This document shows positions 1-7,500 of a DNA stretch of 7,602 nt, piece after piece (positions within the stretch are counted from its first letter, which is position 1; every line of letters starts with the position of its first letter). This stretch comes from Sphingomonas sp. (GTDB lineage: Bacteria > Pseudomonadota > Alphaproteobacteria > Sphingomonadales > Sphingomonadaceae). A program made the translations under genes and the position numbers. Where the stretch lies: positions 1 to 7,602 of the forward strand of contig JAFBAM010000214.1 in NCBI GenBank assembly GCA_019247755.1. Reading direction: 5' to 3'. The notes beneath the pieces are model-generated. The model ran no database searches and was not told the origin of the DNA. It saw only the letters and a program-made list of their open reading frames with translations.

Positions 1-261
1 GAGATCGAGAAGGCGCTCGCGGATGCCAAGACAGCTGTCGAGGGTGGCGACACCGACGACATCCAGCAGAAGACTGCTGCGCTCACCCAGGCCGCGATGA
101 AGCTCGGACAGGCGATGTACGAGCAGCAGCAGGCTCAGGCGCAGCAGACGGGCGAGGCCGCCGCTGACGGTGAAGGTGGCGCCGAGCAGCCTGCTAGCGG
201 TGAGGAAGAGGTTGTCGATGCGGAATTCTCCGAGGTCGACGAGAACGAGAACAAGGGCTGA
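1..261 (+). CDS. dnaK: Chaperone protein DnaK (Hsp70), C-terminal end only
   Basis: The reading frame is open from the first base and ends at TGA (259-261), giving the last 86 residues of an Hsp70. DnaK is the cytoplasmic ATP-driven chaperone that binds exposed hydrophobic peptides; its ATPase and substrate-binding domains lie before the window. What is visible is the end of the helical lid (charged, Ala/Gln-rich helices up to about residue 50 of the fragment, with the run MYEQQQAQAQQ), then a disordered Gly/Ala/Glu-rich linker. The tail contains VVDAEFSEVDEN, which matches the conserved acidic DAEFEEV-type ending of bacterial DnaK. The dnaJ gene follows 64 bp downstream on the same strand, the usual dnaK-dnaJ order, which supports the call. 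Regulation is not visible because the promoter lies outside the window. The 5' part is missing only because the window starts here. Confidence 0.95.
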   Translation, partial: EIEKALADAKTAVEGGDTDDIQQKTAALTQAAMKLGQAMYEQQQAQAQQTGEAAADGEGGAEQPASGEEEVVDAEFSEVDENENKG

Positions 262-267
262 TGATGG

Positions 268-295
268 GGCGCGGCTCCTTCCGGGGGGTCGCGCC
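268..295 (+). promoter_or_regulatory. GC-rich hairpin between dnaK and dnaJ
   Basis: The dnaK-dnaJ gap contains an 11-bp stem, GGCGCGGCTCC pairing with GGGGTCGCGCC, around a 6-nt loop (TTCCGG). Two of the pairs are G-U in RNA. It starts 6 nt after the dnaK stop and ends 30 nt before the dnaJ start. No T-run follows, so it is not a classic intrinsic terminator. It is more likely an mRNA processing, stabilising or partial attenuation structure that would set less DnaJ than DnaK. The fold is seen in the sequence; the role is inference. Confidence 0.4.
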
Positions 296-314
296 GCGTC
301 CTGTACGGCGTAGC

Positions 315-320
315 GGGGAG
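315..320 (+). promoter_or_regulatory. Ribosome binding site of dnaJ
   Basis: GGGGAG lies 5 nt before ATG at 326 and only 2 nt before an in-frame TTG at 323. The spacing favours the ATG, giving the usual DnaJ N-terminus (V-E-Q-D-Y-Y-E-L-L-G after Met). Confidence 0.6.
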
Positions 321-325
321 CATTG

Positions 326-1444
326 ATGGTCGAGCAGGACTATTATGAGCTGCTGGGCGTGCAGCGCGGCGCGGACGATGCCGCCATCAAGGCTGCTTAT
401 CGGCGCCTCGCCAAGGAACATCATCCCGATCGTCACAATGGCTGTTCCGACAAGGAAGCCCATTTCAAGGCGATCAACGAAGCCTATGACGTCCTGAAGG
501 ACCCGCAGAAGCGTGCGGCGTACGACCGTTTCGGCAAGGCCGCGTTCCAGAATGGTGGCGGCGGTGGCGATCCATTCGCCGAGGCCGGCTTCAACGGCTT
601 CTCCGACATTTTTTCGACCATCTTTGGCGAGTTCATGGACCCGCGCGCTCAGCAGAATGCGGCTCGCGGCGCGGACCTTCGCTACGACCTCGATTTGAGC
701 CTCGAAGAGTCGTTCACGGGCGTCGAGAAGACCATCACTATTCAGGCCATGAGCAAGTGCGAGCCGTGTCACGGCACCGGCTGCACCAAGGCCGATCGCT
801 GTGCCAGCACCTGCCAGACCTGTGGCGGCATGGGCAAAGTCCGCGCGCAGCAGGGGTTCTTCGTGGTTGAGCGCGGCTGCCCGACTTGCCGCGGCGCCGG
901 CGAAGTCATCACTGACCCGTGCCCGAACTGCCATGGCGAGGGCCGGGCGTTGGGCCAGCGCAAGCTTGCCGTGAAGATTCCTGCCGGTGTCGACGAGGGC
1001 ACTCGGATACGCGTAGCGAGCGAGGGCGAGGCCGGCGTGCGCGGCGCGGGGAGCGGCGACCTCTACCTGTTCGTCCACATGAAGCGGCACCCGATCTATG
1101 CGCGCGAAGGCACAACCCTGATCGCGGACTGCCCGGTGAGCTTCACAACCGCCGCGCTCGGCGGGTCGATCAGCCTGCCCGGGATCGACGGCAAGCCGGT
1201 CGAGATGAAGATTCCGGCTGGCCTCCAGTCGGGCGAGCAGCTGCGGCATCGCGGTGCGGGCATGAGCGTGCTGAACGGTCGCGGGCGCGGCGACATGGTC
1301 GCGCGAATTCTGGTCGAGACACCAACCAAGATGTCTTCCAAGCAGAAGAAACTGCTCGAGGAATTTCGCGGCACCGAAACCGGCGAGGAATGCCCGGCGG
1401 CGAAGAGCTTTTTCACCCGCGCCCGGGAAATGTTCGGCGGTTAG
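326..1444 (+). CDS. dnaJ: Chaperone protein DnaJ (Hsp40, type I co-chaperone)
   Basis: This 372-residue protein is complete and of normal length. DnaJ delivers unfolded clients to DnaK in the cytoplasm and stimulates its ATPase. The J-domain spans about residues 4-70, with the HPD motif at 33-35 that contacts DnaK. A short Gly/Phe-rich linker follows (about 76-104). The zinc domain carries four CxxCxGxG repeats at 145-152, 163-170, 185-192 and 199-206, which would bind two zinc ions. The client-binding C-terminal beta domains run from about 210 to 340, including the GDLYLFVHMKRHP stretch. Two extra cysteines (153 and 159) sit between the first two zinc repeats, where most DnaJ proteins have none that I recall; Cys40 in the J-domain is another. 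The gene is probably co-transcribed with dnaK. Its stop TAG overlaps the stop of the convergent downstream gene by 3 bases. Confidence 0.97.
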   Translation: MVEQDYYELLGVQRGADDAAIKAAYRRLAKEHHPDRHNGCSDKEAHFKAINEAYDVLKDPQKRAAYDRFGKAAFQNGGGGGDPFAEAGFNGFSDIFSTIFGEFMDPRAQQNAARGADLRYDLDLSLEESFTGVEKTITIQAMSKCEPCHGTGCTKADRCASTCQTCGGMGKVRAQQGFFVVERGCPTCRGAGEVITDPCPNCHGEGRALGQRKLAVKIPAGVDEGTRIRVASEGEAGVRGAGSGDLYLFVHMKRHPIYAREGTTLIADCPVSFTTAALGGSISLPGIDGKPVEMKIPAGLQSGEQLRHRGAGMSVLNGRGRGDMVARILVETPTKMSSKQKKLLEEFRGTETGEECPAAKSFFTRAREMFGG

Positions 1445-2292
1445 CCCGCCTTGTCGAGCGCGAGGCGCATCGCGAACATCTGCGCAAATAATTCCGCAGC
1501 GGCGTGAAGCTCGAAGCTCGGCTGGCGCGGAGTGCGGCTCTCACAGCAGAATTCGCAAACCAGGCCGTCGGCTGAGAATGGCACGCGCAGGATCGCCTTG
1601 ATGCCCTGGCCTTCGAGCTTCTCCCGCTGTGTGGCGTCGGGTGCGTGCAAGAGCGCCTCCTCGACCGACGTTTCGTCGACCTGGCGAGGGAAGATCGCAA
1701 TGCCCTCGCCGGTCGTGTCCCCGATCATGTCGGGCAAATCGGACGCATCTGATGCCCCGGCAAAGGCGCCGCGGCTGCTCTCGGAACGGCGATCGCCGCA
1801 AGTCACCGTCACCCGGTCGTAACCGGTGAGCGCGCGCATCCGCCGCGCGCCGCCATCGAGCAGCGCCTGCCCATGACTGTTCGCCAACCCCGCGATGAGG
1901 CCCCCGACGCTGCCGAAGCATTCGCCGAAGCAGCCTTCCGACGGCACGGCTTCCAGCAGGACACGGCCCTCGACCAGCTGGAATGCGATATCGACGAGGT
2001 CGGGATCGTTGGTCAGCCGGACGGCATAGGCGCGGCCAATCCCGGTCGTTCCGCTTAGCTTCGAGAACAGGTTGCGCAGATCGTGAAGAGCTTGGGAATG
2101 GACGAACTTGCCCAAGGGCTCGTCGATCAAAGTAACGTGGGATTCGCCGAGCAGGTGATGGATGTTCTCCGACGCGCGCAAGACTATCCAGTCGAGCGAC
2201 AGCTCGAGCAAATAGCTGCCCGACTGGATACGCACGTCGTCGAGCGAGTGCCGCTCGACCTGATTGCTGGAGATTTCGTCTACCGTTTCCAT
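1441..2292 (-). CDS. Small phytochrome-like PAS-GAF protein, no kinase, probably not bilin-binding
   Basis: The protein has 283 residues. Residues 16-118 resemble the phytochrome PAS domain: IQSGSYLLEL aligns with the family's IQPHGALLAL, then LRASENIHHLLGE, and GRVLLEAVPS ends it. Residues 125-280 resemble a phytochrome GAF domain: LTGYDRV (155-161), ASDLPD (183-188, compare PASDIP), and GQGIKAILRVPFSADG through TPR and ELHAAAELFAQMFAMRLAL at the end. The chain stops there, so the PHY domain and histidine kinase of bacteriophytochromes are absent. There is no Cys before residue 121, so the N-terminal bilin-attaching Cys is missing. In my hand alignment the two conserved chromophore-pocket His positions read Gln222 and Glu251. 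I infer a light-blind sensor or adaptor, function unknown. The ATG at 2292 was chosen because similarity begins just after it and a G-run (2296-2301) precedes it; the frame stays open farther upstream, but only across purB. It lies 83 bp after purB and may share its transcript. Confidence 0.8.
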   Translation of the reverse strand: METVDEISSNQVERHSLDDVRIQSGSYLLELSLDWIVLRASENIHHLLGESHVTLIDEPLGKFVHSQALHDLRNLFSKLSGTTGIGRAYAVRLTNDPDLVDIAFQLVEGRVLLEAVPSEGCFGECFGSVGGLIAGLANSHGQALLDGGARRMRALTGYDRVTVTCGDRRSESSRGAFAGASDASDLPDMIGDTTGEGIAIFPRQVDETSVEEALLHAPDATQREKLEGQGIKAILRVPFSADGLVCEFCCESRTPRQPSFELHAAAELFAQMFAMRLALDKAG

Positions 2293-2375
2293 CAGCCCCC
2301 CGGCCGTGATCCGATGGAGGAGAATAGCCGGTGAATTCCGCAGTGCACTATAAAATGTTGTGCTGCGCGAAACGG

Positions 2376-3701
2376 TTAGGCCGATGCGCCGAACACCCGG
2401 TCGAAAATCGTATCGACGTGCTTCAGATGGTAACCGAGGTCGAACAAGGCATTGAGCTCCTCGGCCGACAGCCGCTGGGAAACGTCGGGGTCGGCCCTCA
2501 GGAGCTCGAGTAGGGACAGCTCCCCGTCGGACTCCCAAACCTTCATCGCGTTGCGCTGCACCAGCGCATAGCTCTCCTCCCGGCTGAGGCCAGCCTGGGT
2601 AAGGGCGAGAAGCACGCGCTGCGAGTGGACGAGGCCGCCCATCCGGTCGAGGTTCTTCTGCATCCGCTCGGGGTAGACAACGAGCTTGTCGACTACGCTG
2701 GTCAGCCGGGCCAGGGCGAAATCGAGGGTGATCGTGGCGTCGGGACCGATGAAGCGCTCTACCGATGAGTGCGAGATGTCGCGCTCATGCCAGAGCGCCA
2801 CGTTCTCGAGCGCGGGCGTGACGTAGCCGCGGACCATCCGGGCGAGGCCCGTGAGGTTCTCGGTCAGCACCGGGTTGCGTTTGTGCGGCATTGCCGAGCT
2901 GCCCTTCTGGCCGGGCGAGAAATATTCCTCGGCTTCGAGCACTTCCGTGCGCTGGAGGTGGCGGATCTCGGTCGCGAGCCGCTCGATCGACGAAGCGATG
3001 ACGCCGAGCGTCGCAAAGAACATCGCATGGCGGTCGCGCGGGATGACCTGGGTGGAGACGGGCTCGAAGACGAGGCCGAGCTCGGCAGCTACATGCTCTT
3101 CAACGCGCGGGTCGATGTTGGCGAATGTGCCGACCGCGCCGGAAATTGCGCAGGTGGCGACGTCCTCCCGTGCCGCGACGAGCCGGTCGCGGTTGCGGGA
3201 GAATTCGGCAAAGGCCTGGGCTAGCTTCAACCCGAAGGTGACCGGCTCGGCGTGGATACCGTGACTGCGGCCGATGGTCGGTGTCAGCTTATGTTCGAAA
3301 GCACGACGCCTGATGACCTCGAGAAGCGCGTCGATGTCCTTGATGAGGAGCTCCGCTGCCTGCTTCAGCTGTACAGCCAGCGCCGTGTCGAGCACGTCGG
3401 AGCTGGTCAAGCCCTGGTGCAGCCAGCGGCGCTCGGGTCCCAGCTTCTCACCAGCCCAGGTTAGGAATGCGATCACGTCATGCTTTGTGACGGCCTCGAT
3501 CGCGTCGATCGCCTCGATGTCGATCTTGCCCAGCGCGTCGCGGTCGTACGCCGCGCGGATCGTCGCGGCACCCTCGGCGGGAATCATCCCTATCTTGCCC
3601 ATCGCTTCGGCCGCGAACACCTCGATCTGCCACCAGATTCGGTAGCGGTTTTCGGCCGACCAGATGGCCGTCATATCGGGGCGTGAGTAGCGAGGAACCA
3701 T
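2376..3701 (-). CDS. purB: Adenylosuccinate lyase
   Basis: This 441-residue enzyme of the fumarase/aspartase superfamily acts twice in purine synthesis: it releases fumarate from SAICAR to give AICAR, and from adenylosuccinate to give AMP. It is cytoplasmic and normally a homotetramer. The N-terminus MVPRYSRPDM with AIWSAENRYRIW is typical of the short bacterial form. Active-site motifs are all present: TKHD (72-75), TSSDVLDTA (99-107), GRSHGIHAEP (144-153) with the predicted acid His147, and the superfamily signature GSSAMPHKRNP (267-277), whose loop Ser (268 or 269) is the expected base. The length and both ends look intact. The ATG has no convincing Shine-Dalgarno sequence, and a hairpin sits 7 nt upstream of it. 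The start is still well supported by the family N-terminus. radC lies 47 bp upstream on the same strand, suggesting a shared transcript. Confidence 0.97.
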   Translation of the reverse strand: MVPRYSRPDMTAIWSAENRYRIWWQIEVFAAEAMGKIGMIPAEGAATIRAAYDRDALGKIDIEAIDAIEAVTKHDVIAFLTWAGEKLGPERRWLHQGLTSSDVLDTALAVQLKQAAELLIKDIDALLEVIRRRAFEHKLTPTIGRSHGIHAEPVTFGLKLAQAFAEFSRNRDRLVAAREDVATCAISGAVGTFANIDPRVEEHVAAELGLVFEPVSTQVIPRDRHAMFFATLGVIASSIERLATEIRHLQRTEVLEAEEYFSPGQKGSSAMPHKRNPVLTENLTGLARMVRGYVTPALENVALWHERDISHSSVERFIGPDATITLDFALARLTSVVDKLVVYPERMQKNLDRMGGLVHSQRVLLALTQAGLSREESYALVQRNAMKVWESDGELSLLELLRADPDVSQRLSAEELNALFDLGYHLKHVDTIFDRVFGASA

Positions 3702-3708
3702 GGAGCGG

Positions 3709-3725
3709 GCGGCTAGCAGAGCCGC
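3709..3725 (-). other. Small hairpin in the radC-purB gap
   Basis: Read on the minus strand, GCGGCT pairs perfectly with AGCCGC around a 5-nt loop (CTGCT). It ends 7 nt before the purB ATG, where a Shine-Dalgarno sequence would be expected but is not seen. No T-run follows, so it is not a typical terminator. It could modulate purB translation or mRNA processing, or be chance in GC-rich DNA. Confidence 0.3.
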
Positions 3726-3748
3726 TGCAGCGCATCAAATCGCCCCGA

Positions 3749-4444
3749 CTAGATTAGCCCCATCGCGCGCATGCTCGTCCGTCCTTGAGCGCCGATGATG
3801 ACGTGGTCGTGGACGACGACCTTCATGTGCCGGCCGGCCTCGACGAGGTCGCGGGTGAGGCGGAGGTCCTGGCTCGACGGGGTCGGGTCGCCGCTCGGGT
3901 GGTTGTGGACGATGATAAGGGCCGTCGCGCCGAGCGCGATGGCGCGCGCGATGACCTCGCGAACGTGAACCGACGCTTCGTCGACGCTGCCCTGCCACAG
4001 CGCTTCATTCGCGAGCAGCATGTTCTTGGCGTTGAGGAACAGGATTCGCACCTCCTCGGTCCGGCGGTGCGCCATGGTCGCGTGAAGATAATCGCCGAGC
4101 GCATCCCAACTCGACAGCACGGGCTGGCCCTCGATCCGCGCTTCCAGCATCCGAAGGGCAGCGGCGTGCGCGATCTTCAGCGCCGCAATGGCCGCCTCGC
4201 TGACGCCCTCGCGCCGCAACGTGTCCGCGCTTGCCCCCAACAGCGGCCCGATCCCTCCGAAATCGTCGAGCAGGCGCTTTGCCAGCGGCTTGGTATCGAC
4301 GCGCGGGATGGTGAGCGTCAGCAGATATTCAATGAGCTCGTAATCGTGGAAACCTTCCGGTCCGGCGTCGAGCAGTCGCTCGCGGAGCCGCGACCGGTGC
4401 CCAGCCGAACGAGAATTATCCTTGGTGGAAACGCGCGCGTCCAT
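3749..4444 (-). CDS. radC: RadC-family JAMM-domain protein (UPF0758)
   Basis: The protein has 231 residues, close to the family's usual length. Residues 12-100 form the N-terminal helical part (HRSRLRERLL, HDYELIEYLL, LAKRLLDDFGG) with a helix-hairpin-helix-like segment at about 78-92. There the second glycine of the usual G-x-G turn is Ser82 (GVSEA). Residues 105-231 are the JAMM/MPN domain. Its metal-site pattern is complete: Glu131, then His180-x-His182 followed by ten residues and Asp193, within HNHPSGDPTPSSQD. JAMM folds are zinc metalloprotease-like. RadC was named for DNA repair, but its molecular role is not established, so the name should be read as a family label. The ATG at 4444 has GAGG 4 nt upstream. 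It is the first gene of the minus-strand block and is divergent from the YdbH-like gene. Confidence 0.95.
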   Translation of the reverse strand: MDARVSTKDNSRSAGHRSRLRERLLDAGPEGFHDYELIEYLLTLTIPRVDTKPLAKRLLDDFGGIGPLLGASADTLRREGVSEAAIAALKIAHAAALRMLEARIEGQPVLSSWDALGDYLHATMAHRRTEEVRILFLNAKNMLLANEALWQGSVDEASVHVREVIARAIALGATALIIVHNHPSGDPTPSSQDLRLTRDLVEAGRHMKVVVHDHVIIGAQGRTSMRAMGLI

Positions 4445-4532
4445 GCCGCCTCATGCTGGCGTGGTCCGAGCAGTGACCCTTACAGCACAGGTCCGCGCTG
4501 CTAGGGAAGCGGTCATGCCGCATCTGGAACGG

Positions 4533-4544
4533 TCCCGCGCGGGA
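4533..4544. promoter_or_regulatory. 12-bp perfect palindrome in the divergent radC / ydbH-like promoter region
   Basis: TCCCGCGCGGGA is a perfect 12-bp inverted repeat in the 117-bp gap between two divergent genes, 17 nt before the plus-strand start and 88 nt before the radC start. It could be an operator or a small RNA hairpin. Palindromes of G and C are common in such GC-rich DNA, so the assignment is weak. A GGAAC (4526-4530) lies just to its left. Confidence 0.25.
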
Positions 4545-4561
4545 GGGGTTAGTTAGACCCA

Positions 4562-7500
4562 ATGGCGGATAGGCCGAACGAAAACAGCCTTGGCGAGACG
4601 ATTATCGTGAGGCGCGGGACGCGATGGGGCCGCGTCGCGAGCTTGGTCGCGCTCGGCTTTCTGGTCCTGCTCGTCGTTGCGGTGATCATCGCCTGGATCG
4701 AACGGCGCCCGATCGCCACGCATTATCTCAAGAGCGAGTTTGAGCGACGCGGCGTGACCGCGAGCTACCATCTCGACCGGGTCGGCCTGAGAACACAGGA
4801 AGTCAGCAACCTCGTTATCGGCGATCCACAGCGGCCGGATCTTATCGCCCGCTACGCGCACATCGAGACGCGGCTCAAATGGAACGGCAGCTTCGAGGTC
4901 TATCGCATCGTAGCACGGGGCGTCCGGCTCCGCGGGCGCCTGATCCATGGCCGTGTCAGCTGGGGTCAGATCGACCGGATGATGCCGCCTCCGAGCAACA
5001 AACCCTTCGCTCTGCCTGACTTCGTTCTCGACATCCGCGACAGCACGATCGCGCTGGCGACGCCGTTCGGGCCGGTCGGCTTTGCGCTGGAGGGCAACGG
5101 CAAGCTGAGCGGTGGCTTTGCCGGCCACGCGGCAGTGGTCAGCCCACAACTCGTTCCAGGACGCTGCGCCGCGGCAAATCTCCATGCCTATGTCGCCGTC
5201 GCTGTCGTGGCGCGCCGGCCGCGCGTCGATGGTCCGGTGACGCTTGGCCGCTTCGCTTGCCCGTCGAGCCGGTTCGACGTCGCTGCGCCTCGATTCGACG
5301 TAAAAGCCAGTTTCAACGAGGCCTTCACCAGCGTCGACGGCAGTGGGCGGATGGCGATCGCGACCCTGGTCGCGGGATCAAACGGCCTCGCGAATTTCAT
5401 CGGCGACATTACGTTCAAGGGCCCGATTTCCGATGTGACCGGGACAGTGAAGCTCTCCGCGCAGAAGTCGCGGATGGCGACCATCTACGCCGACCGCACC
5501 CGGCTCGACGGCGGCTATCACCTCGGTCTCCGCAGCGGCACGTTCGACATGGCCGGCGATTATGCCGCGGACAGCGCCGCGCTCGATCCCAGCATGATCG
5601 CGGGCGTGACCCAGCCGCTCGCCGCCGCCGCCAAGACCCCGATCGGACCGGTCGCGAAGAGCATCGGCGATGCGATCAGCAGCACCGCACGCAACTTCAA
5701 TTCCGCCGGCCATCTCAAGGTCGTGAACTTTCCCGGCGGCGGCGCTGCGCGGATAACCGATGCGAACATTGTCGGGCCTAATGGCGCGAGGGCGCGCGTT
5801 TTCGGTGGCAGCGGCGTGACTTATTACTGGCCTGCGGGGGGCCTCAGGATCGACGGGAATATCGAAATGGGCGGCGGCGGCCTGCCGCAGGGCCGGGTCA
5901 GCCTGAGCCAGCCGCGCGCCGGTGCGCCGATGAGCGGCGTCGCCAACCTGGAGCCTTATTCGGCGAACGGCCAGCGGCTCGCATTGAGCACGATCCAGTT
6001 CGGCCCCGGCCCCGGCGGCTCGACCGCGCTCAGCACAACTGCGCAGCTCGACGGTCGTTTCCCGAAAGGCCGGGTGCAGGCGTTGCGCCTGCCGATCACC
6101 GGGCAGATTGGAAAAGGCGGAAGCTTCGCCTTCGGCACCTCCTGCGCGGTCGTCTCGGTCAATTATTTCCAAATGAATGCAATCCAGCTTGGCCCGACGC
6201 GACTGCCGGTCTGTCCGATCGGTCCCGCGATCATCGTCAAGCGCCCCGGTGGGCCGCTCCTGACGAACGCACGTTTCAACGGACCTGTGCTGAACGGCCG
6301 CCTGGGTAGCTCGCCGCTCCATTTGCAGGCCGCAGGCGGTCAGGTCGTCGGCAAGGAGTTTGCCTTCAATCGCCTGGGCATGAGGCTGGGCAAGCCGACA
6401 TCGCCCGTCCTGTTCGATGCGACGCGCCTCAACGGCACCTTCGTCGGTGCAGGGATAAGCGGTCGTTTTGCTGGCGCCACCGCGTCGATCGGCAAGGTCC
6501 CGCTGCTGCTCAGCGACGGGTCGGGCAAGTGGCTATTCCATAACAACGACCTCACCGCTGACGCAGCGTTGACCGTGTCCGACCGCGACGCAAACCCGCG
6601 CTTCTATCCGCTGAAGAGCAATGACGTGCACTTCTCGCTCGCCGGCGATTATGTGCGCGCGACCGGCGGCCTGCATCATCCGGCGAGTGGTGCGCTGGTC
6701 ACCAACGTCAGCATCGAGCACCAGCTCTCCAGCGGCGTCGGGCACGCGACCCTCGACGTTCCGGGCCTGACGTTCGGGCCGAATTTGCAGCCCGACGAGA
6801 TTACGCGCCTCACTGAAGGCGTCATTGCACTCGTGAATGGCACCATCAGCGGCAAGGGGCGGATCGACTGGAACGGCACCAAGGTCACGTCGTCGGGTGA
6901 CTTCTCAACCGCGAACCTAGACCTGGCCGCACCGTTCGGGCCGGTGACGGGCATGAGCGGGACGATCCACTTCGACGACCTGCTCGGCCTGACGACTCCG
7001 CCGGGCCAGACGCTGACCGTGAAGTCGGTCAATCCCGGCATCCTCGTCGAAAACGGCGTCCTTCGATACCAGCTGCTTCCCGACCAGCTGATCCGCATCG
7101 AGCGTGGCGAATGGCCCTTCATGGGCGGCCGCCTCATCCTGCACGAAACCGTGCTGAACTTCGCGCATCCGACGGCCAAGCGGCTCACCTTCGAGGTCGT
7201 TGGTCTCGACGCGCACACGTTCGTGTCCACTCTCGGTTTCAAGGAGCTCGACGCGACCGGCACTTTCGATGGCGTCTTGCCGATGATCTTCGACGAGAAT
7301 GGCGGCCGGATCGTCGGCGGCCGGCTCGACAGCCGGCCGGGCGGCGGCTCGCTCGCTTACAACGGCGTCGTCAACAAGGCCGATCTCGGAACCATGGGCA
7401 ACATCGCGTTCAACGCGCTCAGGGACCTGCGCTTCAAGTCGATGATCATCCGCCTCGACGGCGACCTTGCCGGCGAGTTCACCAGCCGTCTCGCGATTGA

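Noticed and set aside
262..325. Intrinsic terminator after dnaK
   Set aside because: The stem is present but no T-run follows and dnaJ continues on the same strand, so termination is not the likely main role.
194..1249. A 351-codon minus-strand open frame opposite dnaJ
   Set aside because: It lies wholly antisense to dnaK end and dnaJ, its translation is low-complexity Ala/Arg-rich with no recognisable domain, and such frames are expected opposite GC-rich genes.
2347..2352. TATAGT on the minus strand as a -10 box for a separate PAS-GAF promoter
   Set aside because: No acceptable -35 hexamer is found 16-18 bp upstream; the nearest candidate (TTTCGC) is only 14 bp away, so the site cannot be supported.
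2293..2538. Upstream extension of the PAS-GAF frame by 82 codons
   Set aside because: The added residues are Arg/Pro-rich, overlap the 3' end of purB in another frame and show no resemblance to the phytochrome family; ATG 2292 fits the domain start.
3785..4504. A 239-codon plus-strand open frame opposite radC
   Set aside because: It is antisense to a clear RadC with intact JAMM motif and its translation resembles no family.
5378..6322. A 314-codon minus-strand open frame inside the ydbH-like gene
   Set aside because: It is the antisense shadow of a continuous coding frame with YdbH features; its Arg/Ala/Asp/Glu-rich translation has no domain.
7111..7500. A plus-strand frame of 129 codons near the window end
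   Set aside because: It overlaps the ydbH-like gene in another frame and is Arg/Pro-rich noise.
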